64,000 nucleotides of DNA from the NCBI GenBank assembly GCA_016709385.1, contig JADJMW010000001.1, positions 646,806 to 710,805 of the forward strand, written 5' to 3'. Positions 8,735-17,551 of this stretch are shown here, one piece after another. Source of the stretch: Candidatus Rubrivivax defluviihabitans (lineage in GTDB: Bacteria > Pseudomonadota > Gammaproteobacteria > Burkholderiales > Burkholderiaceae_C). A program made the translations under genes and the position numbers. Every line of letters starts with the position of its first letter. The stretch's first letter is position 1. The notes beneath the pieces were generated by a model that saw only the letters and a list, made by a program, of their open reading frames with translations, searched no databases and was not told the DNA's origin.

Positions 8735-9319
8735 TCAGGGCCCCAATTCGATGCGATAGCGCAGTCCGGGCGCATGGCCGTAGGCGGCGCCCTTGTCGAA
8801 GGTCCCGACGAGCACACCGCCGTTGTCCAGGATCACCTTCTGCGAACCGAGGTTCTCGGGGTCGGTGGTGATCTCCAGATGCGTCAGGCCGCGTTCGCGC
8901 GCCAGCGGCAGCATCAGCGCCAGCGCGCGTGTGGCATGGCCGCGCCGCTGCTGCCAGGGCACCACGGCATAGCCGATGTGGCCCAGCACGTGCGGCGGCA
9001 GCGGCGCGCCGTCCTTCGTCCAGCGCAGGCCGATGCTGCCGGCGAACTGGCCACCGTCGGGGCCCGGCAACCACATCCAGCGGCGCAGGCTGGGCAAGCG
9101 CGGCACGGTGGAGCCGTTGGGCAAGGTCACCGGCCCGGCGATCGCGTCGGGGTCGTCCATGCGCGCCAGGAAACCCGCGGCGTCGGTGGCGATGCGTTCC
9201 AGTTCCTCGCGCGCCGCAGCGGCGCCGCGCAGGTTGTCGGCCGACCAGCCGCGCCGCAGCGCCGCCTCGTACGCGGCCAGGTGCTCGGGGCCGGGGCGCA
9301 CCAGTTGCAGGCCGTGCAC
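8735..9319 (-). CDS. GNAT family N-acetyltransferase
   Basis: A 194-residue GNAT-fold protein. The acetyl-CoA binding region is recognisable in IGYAVVPWQQRRGHATRALA (motif A, Q/RxxGxA type), followed by GLTHLEITTDPENLGSQKVI, where ENLGSQKV is the motif B segment typical of this fold. It lies 11 bases behind the esterase gene on the same strand, so the two are probably co-transcribed. The acceptor is not predictable; many of this subgroup are annotated only as predicted acetyltransferases. Confidence 0.8.
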   Translation of the reverse strand: MHGLQLVRPGPEHLAAYEAALRRGWSADNLRGAAAAREELERIATDAAGFLARMDDPDAIAGPVTLPNGSTVPRLPSLRRWMWLPGPDGGQFAGSIGLRWTKDGAPLPPHVLGHIGYAVVPWQQRRGHATRALALMLPLARERGLTHLEITTDPENLGSQKVILDNGGVLVGTFDKGAAYGHAPGLRYRIELGP

Positions 9320-9330
9320 GGTTCAACCCG

Positions 9331-10002
9331 TCAGGCCAGCACCTGCAGCAGCCACCGGTTCAGCGCCTGCACTTCTTCCATGCACACCGAGTGTTCCATC
9401 GGATAGTCGTGCCATTCCACGGGATGGCCCAGGCTTTGCAGCAGGTCGCGGCCGGCCGCGCCGCGGGCCAGCGGCACCACGCCGTCGCCGCGGCCGTGGG
9501 CCAGGAACACCCGTGTGTCCTGGTTGGCGGCATGGCGTTCGGCGGCGGTGGTGTCGGCCAGCGGTACGTAGCCAGACAGGCCGGCCAGCCCGGCCAGTCG
9601 CTCGGGGTGGCGCAGCCCGGCGCCCAGGCCGATGGCGCAGCCTTGCGAGAAGCCGGCCAGCACGATGCGCCGCGCCGGCATGCCGCGGGCCACTTCACGT
9701 TCGACGAGCCGCTGCACCAGCGCCATCGATTGGCGCAGGCCGGCTTCGTCTTCCCGGCGGGCGAGGTCGGCGTCGCGGATGTCGTACCAAGCGCGCATCG
9801 GCGCGCCGCCGTTGATGCTGACCGGCCGCACCGGCGCGCGCGGAAAGACGAAGCGCACGGGGCCCACGGCGTCGAGCTTCAGCTCGTCGGCCACGGGCAG
9901 GAAGTCGGTGCCGTCGGCACCCAGGCCGTGCAGCACGACGACGGTGGCGCGCGGCTCGACGCCAGGGTCGAGTTCGATGGTCTGCAGCGGGCCTTTCGTC
10001 AT
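9331..10002 (-). CDS. Phospholipase/carboxylesterase family alpha/beta hydrolase (YpfH-like)
   Basis: A 223-residue compact serine hydrolase: strand-loop LHGLGADGTDF forms the oxyanion region, GFSQGCAIGL holds the nucleophile serine, HGRGDGVVP supplies the Asp and DYPMEHSV the catalytic His. This is the pattern of the esterase/acyl-protein thioesterase group. No signal peptide, so it acts in the cytoplasm on short acyl esters or thioesters. It is upstream of the acetyltransferase on the same strand and 68 bases behind trpS. Confidence 0.85.
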   Translation of the reverse strand: MTKGPLQTIELDPGVEPRATVVVLHGLGADGTDFLPVADELKLDAVGPVRFVFPRAPVRPVSINGGAPMRAWYDIRDADLARREDEAGLRQSMALVQRLVEREVARGMPARRIVLAGFSQGCAIGLGAGLRHPERLAGLAGLSGYVPLADTTAAERHAANQDTRVFLAHGRGDGVVPLARGAAGRDLLQSLGHPVEWHDYPMEHSVCMEEVQALNRWLLQVLA

Positions 10003-10070
10003 GCGCGGTTCCTGGATTTCAGGGTCAGGTCTTCAGGGTCTTCGGGGTCGGGTCTTTAGGTTTTTCAGTG

Positions 10071-11279
10071 TCAGTAGTCCAGACCCATGGCGCCGCGCAC
10101 GTCCTTCATGGTCTGCCGTGCCACCGTGCGCGCACGCTCGGTGCCCATCTCCACGATCCAGTGCACCTTCTTCGGGTCGGCCAGCAGCGACTCGGCGCGC
10201 TCGCGCCAGGGCTGCTGTTCCTGCACGATGGCGTCGATGACCGGCTGCTTGCAGTCCAGGCAGCCGATGCCGGCGCTGGTGCATCCCTTGACCACCCATT
10301 CGCGGGTGGCTTCGTCGCTGTAGACCTTGTGAAAGCTCCAGACCGGGCACTTCTCGGGATCGCCCGGGTCGGTGCGGCGCACGCGGGCGGGGTCGGTCAT
10401 CATGCCGCGCACCTTCTTCGTCACCGTCTCGGGGTCGTCGCGCATGAGGATGGCGTTGCCGTAGCTCTTGCTCATCTTCGTGCCGTCGACGCCGGGCAGG
10501 CGCAGCACCTCGGTGTGCAGCGCCTGCGGCTCGACCAGGATGCTCTTGCCGCCGCCGTGCAGGTGGCCGAGCAGCAGTTCGGTGTCGGCGTCGCTCCAGC
10601 CCGCCACTTGGGCGGCGGCGCGGCGCACGACGGCTTCGCCCCTGGCCAGCGCTTCGGCGGCACCGGTCTCGCCGAAGGCCTTGCGCTGCTTGTCGAAATA
10701 TCTCGCATCGTCCTTGGCGAGCTTGGCCAGCGCGGCGGCCACGTCGGCCTCGAAGCTGGGCGCGCGACCGTAGAGGTGGTTGAAGCGGCGCGCCACCTCG
10801 CGCGTGAGTTCCACGTGCGACGACTGGTCCTCGCCCACCGGAACGTAGGTGGCCTTGTAGATCAGGATGTCGGCGGCCTGCAGCAGCGGGTAGCCCAGGA
10901 AGCCGTAGGTGGCCAGGTCGCGGTCGCGCAGCTTCTCGATCTGGTCCTTGTAGGTCGGCACGCGTTCCAGCCAGCCCAGCGGCGTGCCCATGGCCAGCAG
11001 CGTGAAGAGCTCGGCGTGCTCGGGCAGGCGGCTCTGGATGAAGATCGTCGCCTTGTCCGGGTCCAGCCCGGCGGCCAGCCAGTCCACCACCATGTCGTAG
11101 ACGGTCTTCTCGATCACCTCGCGGTCTTCGTAGTGCGTGGTCAGCGCATGCCAGTCGGCGACGAAGAAGAAGCAGTCGTGTTCGTCCTGCAGCCGCACCC
11201 AGTTCTTCAGGGCACCGTGGTAGTGGCCGAGGTGCATGCTGCCGGTGGGGCGCATGCCGGAAAGGACTCTCGATCGCAT
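10071..11279 (-). CDS. trpS: Tryptophanyl-tRNA synthetase
   Basis: A class I aminoacyl-tRNA synthetase of about 402 residues that charges tRNA-Trp. It shows the ATP motifs SMHLGHYHGALK (HIGH) and TKMSKSYGNAI (KMSKS), the Trp-binding region and the C-terminal extension with GCTSAGIGCLDCK found in the long bacterial subgroup. The start is uncertain: the ATG at 11277-11279 gives MRSRVLSGMRPTG, while an ATG at 11310-11312 would add MPLSPANVLPS and has GGAGG 13 bases upstream. It is divergent from purN. Confidence 0.92.
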   Translation of the reverse strand: MRSRVLSGMRPTGSMHLGHYHGALKNWVRLQDEHDCFFFVADWHALTTHYEDREVIEKTVYDMVVDWLAAGLDPDKATIFIQSRLPEHAELFTLLAMGTPLGWLERVPTYKDQIEKLRDRDLATYGFLGYPLLQAADILIYKATYVPVGEDQSSHVELTREVARRFNHLYGRAPSFEADVAAALAKLAKDDARYFDKQRKAFGETGAAEALARGEAVVRRAAAQVAGWSDADTELLLGHLHGGGKSILVEPQALHTEVLRLPGVDGTKMSKSYGNAILMRDDPETVTKKVRGMMTDPARVRRTDPGDPEKCPVWSFHKVYSDEATREWVVKGCTSAGIGCLDCKQPVIDAIVQEQQPWRERAESLLADPKKVHWIVEMGTERARTVARQTMKDVRGAMGLDY

Positions 11280-11394
11280 GGAAGGCAGGACGTTGGCTGG
11301 GGAGAGTGGCATTGTCTCAGTTCGGCCTCCACTGCTGCGTGCACCGCGGCATTCACCGCCACAGCCCGCCACTGCGCCTACACTGCCGGCCGCC

Positions 11395-12021
11395 ATGCAA
11401 CGCATCGTCATCCTCGTCTCCGGCCGCGGCTCCAACATGGCGGCCGTGCACCAGCGCTGCGCGGCCGAAGGCTGGCCGGCACGGGTGGTGGCGGTGGTGA
11501 CCAACCGGGCCGGTGCCGGCGCCCTGGCCCACGCCGCGGCGCATGGCATCGCCACCGCCGTGGTCGACCATCAGGCGCATGCCACGCGCCAGGCCTTCGA
11601 CGACGAACTGGCCCGGGTCGTGGAGAGCTTCTCACCCGACCTGGTGCTGCTGGCCGGCTTCATGCGCATCCTGGGCGCCGACTTCGTGCGCCGCTTCGAG
11701 GGGCGCATGCTCAATATCCACCCCTCGCTGCTGCCGGCCTTCCCCGGGCTGCACACGCACCGTCGTGCGCTGGCGGCCGGCTGCAAGGTGACCGGCGCCA
11801 CCGTGCATTTCGTGGTGCCCGAGGTCGACCACGGCCCGATCGTGCTGCAAAGCGTGGTGCCGGTGCTGGCCGGCGACGACGAAGACACGCTGGCCGCGCG
11901 TGTGCTGGCCACCGAACATGCCATCTACCCGCTGGCGGTGCGCTGGTTCGTCGAGGGCCGGCTGCGCGTGGACGGCGGCATCGTCTTTCACACCGGCGGT
12001 GCCTCGCAGGTCCTGATCTGA
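11395..12021 (+). CDS. purN: Phosphoribosylglycinamide formyltransferase 1
   Basis: A 208-residue GAR transformylase that uses 10-formyltetrahydrofolate in the third step of purine synthesis. The N-terminal VSGRGSNMAA loop binds phosphate, NIHPSLLPAFPG carries the catalytic Asn and His, and EVDHGPIV the catalytic Asp, all in family positions. It is followed 17 bases later by the RsmB-like methyltransferase, so the two are likely one transcript. purL, another de novo purine gene, lies at 29.1 kb but is not linked. Confidence 0.93.
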   Translation: MQRIVILVSGRGSNMAAVHQRCAAEGWPARVVAVVTNRAGAGALAHAAAHGIATAVVDHQAHATRQAFDDELARVVESFSPDLVLLAGFMRILGADFVRRFEGRMLNIHPSLLPAFPGLHTHRRALAAGCKVTGATVHFVVPEVDHGPIVLQSVVPVLAGDDEDTLAARVLATEHAIYPLAVRWFVEGRLRVDGGIVFHTGGASQVLI

Positions 12022-12038
12022 GAGGCTGAGGCCACCCC

Positions 12039-13319
12039 GTGCACCCGAACGCCTTGCTCGAGCTCGCCGCCGAACTGCTGCGCGCGCTGTTGAAGTTCGA
12101 CGCCCCGGCCGACGGCGTGGTGGCGGCCTTCTTCCGCAAGCACCGCGCCCTGGGCACGCGCGAGCGCCACACGCTCACCGAGACGGCCTACGCCGTGCTG
12201 CGCCAGCGCCTGCTGTTGCAGCACCTGGCACGTGGCGATGGCGACCCTGGCGTGGCCGTTGGCGGCGCGCTCGAACGCCGTCTCGCCATGCTGGCCTGGC
12301 AAGGCAGTGAATCCTTTCTGCGCGGCGCGCTCACGCCGGGCGAGCAGCAATGGTTGGCCGAAGCCGGCCGCATCGACCGCCAGACGCTGCCCGACAAGCT
12401 GCGCCACAACCTGCCCGACTGGCTGGCCGGCCAGTTGCAGGCCCGGCTGGACGACGACTTCTGGCCGCTGGTGCAGGCGCTTGACGGGCCGGCGCCGCTG
12501 GACCTGCGCGTGAACGTGCTCAAGGCCCGGCGCGAGGATGTGCAGCGCGCGCTGGCCGAGTCAGGCATCGCCAGCGAGCCGACGCCGTTCTCGCCCTGGG
12601 GCCTGCGTGTGAACGGCAAGCCGGTGCTGACCCGGCACCCCGGCTACCTGGCGGGCCACTTCGAGGTGCAGGACGAGGGCAGCCAGTTGCTGGCACTGCT
12701 GACCGACCCGAAGCGCGGCGAGATGGTGGTGGACTTCTGCGCCGGCGCAGGGGGCAAGACGCTGGCGCTGGGCGCCTGCATGCGCAACACCGGCCGCCTG
12801 TACGCGTTCGACACTTCCGGCCACCGGCTCGACGCGCTCAAGCCGCGGCTGGCGCGCAGCGGCCTGTCCAACGTGCACCCGGCCCAGATCGCGCACGAGC
12901 GCGACGAGCGCATCAAGCGGCTGGCCGGCAAGATCGACCGCGTGCTCATCGACGCGCCCTGCTCGGGCCTGGGCACGCTGCGCCGCAACCCCGACCTGAA
13001 GTGGCGCCAGTCGCCGAAGCGGGTGGCGGAACTGCAGGCCACCCAGGGCGCGATCCTGGCTTCGGCGTCGCGGCTTCTCAAGCCGTGCGGACGCCTGGTC
13101 TATGCCACCTGCAGCCTGCTGGCGGCCGAGAACGAAGAGGTGGCACAGGCCTTCACGGCCGCCCACGCGGCGGACTTCGAGCCGCTGCCGGTGTTGCAGG
13201 TGCTGCAGGCGCTGCGCGTTGAGCAGCCTGAGCGCCTCGTCGAAGGGCCATTCCTGCGCCTGTGGCCGCATCGGCACCATAGCGACGGCTTCTTTGCCGC
13301 CATCTGGCGGCGGCGCTGA
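12039..13319 (+). CDS. RsmB/NOP family class I SAM-dependent RNA methyltransferase
   Basis: A 426-residue m5C RNA methyltransferase starting at GTG. The SAM site is VDFCAGAGGKTLALG, motif IV is LIDAPCSGLGTLRRNPDLKW with one conserved Cys, and motif VI YATCSLLAAENE holds the catalytic Cys. The N-terminal 150 residues resemble a NusB-like helical region. RsmB methylates C967 of 16S rRNA, but this sequence belongs to a broader RsmB/NOP group often found as a paralogue, so the exact target is not certain. It follows purN by 17 bases. Confidence 0.85.
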   Translation: MHPNALLELAAELLRALLKFDAPADGVVAAFFRKHRALGTRERHTLTETAYAVLRQRLLLQHLARGDGDPGVAVGGALERRLAMLAWQGSESFLRGALTPGEQQWLAEAGRIDRQTLPDKLRHNLPDWLAGQLQARLDDDFWPLVQALDGPAPLDLRVNVLKARREDVQRALAESGIASEPTPFSPWGLRVNGKPVLTRHPGYLAGHFEVQDEGSQLLALLTDPKRGEMVVDFCAGAGGKTLALGACMRNTGRLYAFDTSGHRLDALKPRLARSGLSNVHPAQIAHERDERIKRLAGKIDRVLIDAPCSGLGTLRRNPDLKWRQSPKRVAELQATQGAILASASRLLKPCGRLVYATCSLLAAENEEVAQAFTAAHAADFEPLPVLQVLQALRVEQPERLVEGPFLRLWPHRHHSDGFFAAIWRRR

Positions 13320-13456
13320 CAAAGCACCCTAAAGCGTATCTTTCGACGGCAACGTGCCGTCATCGCGATGACATCGGTTGTCGGGCAGGCGTTCAGCACA
13401 TCGCTTGCGCTGCCCTGTGTGCGCTGAACATGCAACCATTTCAGCGGTCGGCACTC

Positions 13457-13462
13457 TACAAT
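13457..13462 (+). promoter_or_regulatory. Probable -10 box of the desaturase gene
   Basis: TACAAT differs from TATAAT at one base and stands 33 bases before the desaturase ATG, with an AGAGGAA ribosome-binding site between. No good -35 hexamer is seen at the right distance, which leaves the call tentative. Confidence 0.35.
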
Positions 13463-13494
13463 GCTGGATTGGCTTATAAGCAAGAGGAATTTCG

Positions 13495-14718
13495 ATGAAT
13501 GGATTCTGGTTGGCGCACGACGCGCTCGTGGCGTGGTTGTCACACGGCGTGCTGGCGGCCTCCTGGTGGCAGATCGTGATCTTCGCGCTGGTGGCTACGC
13601 ACATCACGATCGCCGCCGTCACCATCTATCTGCACCGCTCGCAGGCGCACCGCGCGCTTGAGTTGCACCCCGTCGTCTCGCATTTCTTCCGCTTCTGGCT
13701 CTGGCTGACCACCGGCATGGTGACCAAGGAGTGGGTCGCCATCCATCGCAAGCACCACGCCAAGTGCGAGACCGTCGACGACCCGCACAGCCCCGTCACG
13801 CGCGGCATCAAGACCGTGCTGCTGACCGGGGCCGAGCTGTACCGTGCCGAGTCCAAGGTGCAGGAGACGATGGTCAAGTACGGCCACAACACACCCGACG
13901 ACTGGATCGAACGCAACCTGTATACGCGCTACAGCTGGCAGGGCGTGGGCCTGATGCTGGTCATCGACCTGTTCCTGTTCGGTGCCATCGGCGCGGCGGT
14001 TTGGGCGCTGCAGATGGCGTGGATCCCGATCACCGCTGCCGGCATCATCAACGGCCTGGGCCACTGGTGGGGTTACCGCAATTTCGAGGCCGCCGACGCC
14101 TCCACCAACATCTCGCCCTGGGGCATCATCATCGGCGGCGAGGAGTTGCACAACAACCACCACACCTATCCGACCTCGGCCAAGCTGTCGGTGAAGCCGC
14201 ATGAATTCGACATCGGCTGGTTGTATATCCGCCTCATGGAAATGGCCGGCCTGGCCACCGTGCGCAAGACGCCGCCCAAGCTGGCGCTGGGGGCGGTGAA
14301 AGCGGTGGCCGACGGCAAGACGCTGGAGGCCATCATCGCCAACCGCTACGAGGTGATGGCGGGGTATGCCGCCGAACTCAGGCGTGCGGTGGGTGCCGAG
14401 CTCGACCGGCTCAAGGCCCAGGACGCCCAGAACAGCACCCGCTGGCGTAACCTGCGCCTGGCCAAGGCCTGGCTGCACCGCGACGACGACAAGGTGCCGC
14501 AGGGCGTGAAGCCGGTGCTGGCGCAAGCGCTCGGCGAAAGCCCCACGCTGGCCAAGCTGGTGGCCATGCGCGAGGAACTGCGCCTGCTCTGGACCCGCAC
14601 CAACGTATCGGCCGAGCAACTGGTGACCGACCTGCAGGCCTGGTGCCGCAAGGCCGAGGAGAGCGGCATCGGCACGCTGCAGGAGTTTTCGCTGAAGCTG
14701 CGCGCGGCGCACGCCTGA
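13495..14718 (+). CDS. Membrane fatty acid (acyl-lipid/acyl-CoA) desaturase
   Basis: A 407-residue membrane di-iron desaturase with the three histidine boxes HRSQAH, HRKHH and HNNHH, and paired hydrophobic helices around residues 20-60 and 150-195. It introduces a double bond, probably delta-9, into membrane fatty acids. A long soluble C-terminal tail of about 120 residues with coiled, charged helices (RAVGAELDRLKAQDAQ) follows the last box; this tail is typical of beta-proteobacterial DesA-like proteins. The ATG has a clear AGAGGAA site. The gene stands alone, ending in a hairpin at 14752-14775. Confidence 0.88.
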   Translation: MNGFWLAHDALVAWLSHGVLAASWWQIVIFALVATHITIAAVTIYLHRSQAHRALELHPVVSHFFRFWLWLTTGMVTKEWVAIHRKHHAKCETVDDPHSPVTRGIKTVLLTGAELYRAESKVQETMVKYGHNTPDDWIERNLYTRYSWQGVGLMLVIDLFLFGAIGAAVWALQMAWIPITAAGIINGLGHWWGYRNFEAADASTNISPWGIIIGGEELHNNHHTYPTSAKLSVKPHEFDIGWLYIRLMEMAGLATVRKTPPKLALGAVKAVADGKTLEAIIANRYEVMAGYAAELRRAVGAELDRLKAQDAQNSTRWRNLRLAKAWLHRDDDKVPQGVKPVLAQALGESPTLAKLVAMREELRLLWTRTNVSAEQLVTDLQAWCRKAEESGIGTLQEFSLKLRAAHA

Positions 14719-14751
14719 AGCCTCGGCGACGCGCCCGGGCGCGTCCAGCTC

Positions 14752-14775
14752 GAAGCCCTCCCTGTGGCGGGCTTC
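14752..14775 (+). terminator. Hairpin behind the desaturase gene
   Basis: GAAGCCC (14752-14758) pairs with GGGCTTC (14769-14775), followed by GTTCGTTT. The stem is seven pairs and the T-tract is interrupted, so termination is likely but not certain. Confidence 0.5.
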
Positions 14776-14859
14776 GTTCGTTTCGGACCCGCGATCGGCG
14801 CCGGCGGGGCTGCGACGCTCAAGTCCGGGCCTGGGGTGACGATGTGATGAACAGCTCCC

Positions 14860-15567
14860 ATGCCTGTTCATCACCGCGCCACGTCCGCCGCCCATGCCCG
14901 TCCCCGCCGCGCGCCGCCGCGATGGTCGCCGCGCTTGGCCACGCTGGTACTGGCATTTGCCGCGGCACTGCCTTCCAGCGCATGGGATGCCGGCCTGATG
15001 CATGCCGCGGCGCAGCGCCTGGGGACACGCGCGCTGGCCGCCGTGGGACCGCTGCAAGAGGTGCTGGCCGCCGCGCGGGGAGCCGACGATGTCGAGCGCC
15101 TGGATCTGATCAACCGCTTCTTCAACCAGCGCATCGCGTTTCGCCCCGACGCCGAGGTCTGGGCCGTGGCAGACCATTGGACCAGCCCGCTGGAGGTGCT
15201 GGCCAAGGGGCAGGGTGACTGCGAGGACTATGCGATCGCCAAGTTCGCGAGCCTGCGCGCCGCGGGGGTGGCGCGGGACCGGCTGCGACTCGTCTACGTG
15301 CGGACCCGCCTGCCTGGCCAGCCGGAGGACCAGGCGCACATGGTGCTGGCTTATCACGCCGAGCCCGGGGCCGAGCCGCTGGTGCTGGACAACCTGCGGC
15401 CCGAGATCCTGCCCGCCGGGCAGCGCCCCGACCTGACCCCGGTCTTCAGCTTCAACGACGAAGGGCTCTGGCAGGGCACCGGCAGCACGCGTGCCGGCAA
15501 CCCGCTGGCCCGTGTGTCGCGCTGGCGCGAGGTCTGGGGCCGCACGCTGGACGAAGGCTTCCGATGA
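14860..15567 (+). CDS. lapG: LapG-type periplasmic cysteine protease
   Basis: A 235-residue bacterial transglutaminase-like cysteine peptidase. After a signal segment (hydrophobic LATLVLAFAAALPSSAWDA, ending near residue 42) come the catalytic Cys in KGQGDCEDYAIAKF, the His in AHMVLAYH and the Asp in LVLDNLRP. LapG cleaves the N-terminal retention module of large RTX adhesins and so releases cells from surfaces; it is held inactive by LapD when c-di-GMP is high. The lapD homologue follows 37 bases later, which supports the assignment. No giant adhesin or its type I secretion genes are in the window. Confidence 0.88.
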   Translation: MPVHHRATSAAHARPRRAPPRWSPRLATLVLAFAAALPSSAWDAGLMHAAAQRLGTRALAAVGPLQEVLAAARGADDVERLDLINRFFNQRIAFRPDAEVWAVADHWTSPLEVLAKGQGDCEDYAIAKFASLRAAGVARDRLRLVYVRTRLPGQPEDQAHMVLAYHAEPGAEPLVLDNLRPEILPAGQRPDLTPVFSFNDEGLWQGTGSTRAGNPLARVSRWREVWGRTLDEGFR

Positions 15568-15604
15568 GCCCGCGCCACCACCGCCAGCACGGGGAGCCGC
15601 ACCG

Positions 15605-17536
15605 ATGACGATGACGCGCCGCATCGAAGGGCTCATTGCCGCGGTGCTGCTGCTGGCGCTGCTGGGCAGTCTGGGCATCCACACCCTGACGGCGCGCCAG
15701 GCGCTGCAATGGCAACTGGAACTGCGCAACCGCGACGCAGCGTCAGCGCTGGCGCTGGCCTTGTCGCAGCAGCACGGCAACGCCACGGCGCTGCAGATCG
15801 TGGCCGCGGCGCAGTTCGACCTGGGTCACTACCGCCGCCTGCGCCTGCAGGCCGTCGACGGCCGGGCGCTCGTCGACCTGCAGGCCGCTGCGAGCACCGG
15901 GCACGCGCCGGCGTGGTTTGCGCGGGCGTGGCCGATCGCGGCGCCCGCGGGCATGGCCATCGTCAGCGATGGCTGGCGCGAGATCGGCCAACTGCAGATC
16001 GAGTCTCACGCCGCCTGGGCGCGCGATGCGCTGTGGGATGCGGTCAAGCGTACGGCCCTGCTGCTGTCGCTGCTGGCGCTCGCCGCGGGCGGCGCGGCGG
16101 CCTGGCTGCTGCGCCTGTGGCGGCGACCCTTGCGCGCCACGGTGGCACAGGCGCAGGCGCTGGAGCAGGGTCGCTTCGTCGAGGCCGAGGAGCCGCGGTT
16201 GCCCGAATTGCGCCAGCTCACCCGCAGCATGAATGCCACCGTGCGGCGCCTGCGCGCCGTCTTCGACGCCCAGGCCGGACAAGTGGCGCTGCTGCAGCGG
16301 CAGGCGCAGCACGATGCCGTCACCGGCCTGCTGCTGCGCTCGCATTTCCTGACCCGGCTGCAGGACCAGCTGGGCGCCAGCGGCGCCGGTGCGTCGCCGC
16401 AGGCCGGTGGCTCGGTCGGAACGGCACTGGTCCTGGTGCGCTTGCTGGAACTGCAGGGCGCCAACGACAGGCTGGGGCGAGAAGCCACCGATCGCGTCCT
16501 GCGCGCCGTGGCCGACGTGTTGCAGACCTATGTCGAACGCGTCCCCGGCGCGCTGGCCGGGCGCCTGAACGGCGGCGACTTCGCGCTGGGCCTGCCGGTG
16601 CCCGGCGTCGCGGCCGAAACCGCCGCTTCGATCCACACCGCGCTCGCAGCCGCACCGGCGCTGCGTGCCGGCGGCGTGAACTTCGCGGTGGGGGCGGTCG
16701 ACGGGCTGTTCAACACGGGCGTCGGTGCAGCGCTGGCGCAGGCCGACGCGGCGCTGGCGCGCGCGGAGGCCACCGACGGGCTGGCGGTCGACGCCAGCGA
16801 CGTCCTGGCCGCCGATCCTACCGGTGCTCGCGCCTGGCGCGAACAGATCGGCGCGGCGCTGGCGGGCGGGAGGACGCGGCTGGGCGAATTCCCGGTACTG
16901 AACCACGATGGCGTCCTGATCCACATGGAGTGCCCGCTGCGCGTGCAAGTTGAACCCCAGGGAGAATTCCACGTCGCGTCGCGCTGGCTGGCGCTGGCCC
17001 GACGCGGCCACCTGATGCGGGAGGTCGACCTGGCCGCGCTGGGGCTGGCCTTGAAGGCGATTGCCGACGATGGCCGCCCGCGCGCCGTGCACATCGCGCT
17101 GGCCTCGGTGGCCGTGCCCGGCTTCGCCGCCGAGGTCGCCCGGCTGTTGCGCGCCACCCCCGAGGTGGCGGAAAAGCTGTCGCTGGAATGCACCGAGCCG
17201 GCCCGGCCGGCCGAACTGCGAGCGTGGACCGACGCCGCGGCGCTGTGGCGCTGCCGGGGCGTGCGGCTGGGTGTGGAGCATGCCGGCGCCTCGCCGCAGC
17301 AATTGCTGCGGCTGCAGTGCGCCGGCATCCACTACGTGAAGGTCGACGCACGCCACCTGCGCGGCGTGGCCGGCAACGGGGCCGTGCGCGCCTATGCGCA
17401 GAGCCTGGTGGCGCTGGTCCACGGCCTGGGCCTGACGGTGCTGGCCGAAGGTGTGGACGATGCCGCGGACCTGTCAGCGTTGTGGGCCCTGGGCTTCGAC
17501 GGCGCCACCGGGGCGGCCATCACGCTGCCGCAGTGA
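15605..17536 (+). CDS. lapD: LapD-type c-di-GMP receptor with degenerate GGDEF-EAL
   Basis: A 643-residue inner-membrane receptor: TM helix at about 7-27, periplasmic LapD/MoxY-type module (conserved GMAIVSDGWREIGQLQIESH), second TM at about 147-168, HAMP linker, then GGDEF-like and EAL-like domains. Both output domains look inactive: the GGDEF site reads LNGGDFAL and the EAL site HMECPLRV, and the loop normally DDFGTG reads VEHAGAS. It should bind c-di-GMP with the EAL-like domain and sequester LapG through the periplasmic module. The ATG at 15605 follows a GGGGAG site; a second ATG lies two codons on. Confidence 0.88.
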   Translation: MTMTRRIEGLIAAVLLLALLGSLGIHTLTARQALQWQLELRNRDAASALALALSQQHGNATALQIVAAAQFDLGHYRRLRLQAVDGRALVDLQAAASTGHAPAWFARAWPIAAPAGMAIVSDGWREIGQLQIESHAAWARDALWDAVKRTALLLSLLALAAGGAAAWLLRLWRRPLRATVAQAQALEQGRFVEAEEPRLPELRQLTRSMNATVRRLRAVFDAQAGQVALLQRQAQHDAVTGLLLRSHFLTRLQDQLGASGAGASPQAGGSVGTALVLVRLLELQGANDRLGREATDRVLRAVADVLQTYVERVPGALAGRLNGGDFALGLPVPGVAAETAASIHTALAAAPALRAGGVNFAVGAVDGLFNTGVGAALAQADAALARAEATDGLAVDASDVLAADPTGARAWREQIGAALAGGRTRLGEFPVLNHDGVLIHMECPLRVQVEPQGEFHVASRWLALARRGHLMREVDLAALGLALKAIADDGRPRAVHIALASVAVPGFAAEVARLLRATPEVAEKLSLECTEPARPAELRAWTDAAALWRCRGVRLGVEHAGASPQQLLRLQCAGIHYVKVDARHLRGVAGNGAVRAYAQSLVALVHGLGLTVLAEGVDDAADLSALWALGFDGATGAAITLPQ

Positions 17537-17551
17537 GCCGCGGCCTGGCGC

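Noticed and set aside
14728..14745. Perfect 18-base palindrome GACGCGCCCGGGCGCGTC
   Set aside because: It has no loop for a hairpin and is just G/C repeats behind the desaturase gene; in this base composition it can easily arise by chance. The hairpin at 14752-14775 is the better terminator.
15743..17422. 559-codon minus-strand frame opposite lapD
   Set aside because: Shadow frame; the plus-strand frame has the LapD domain order.
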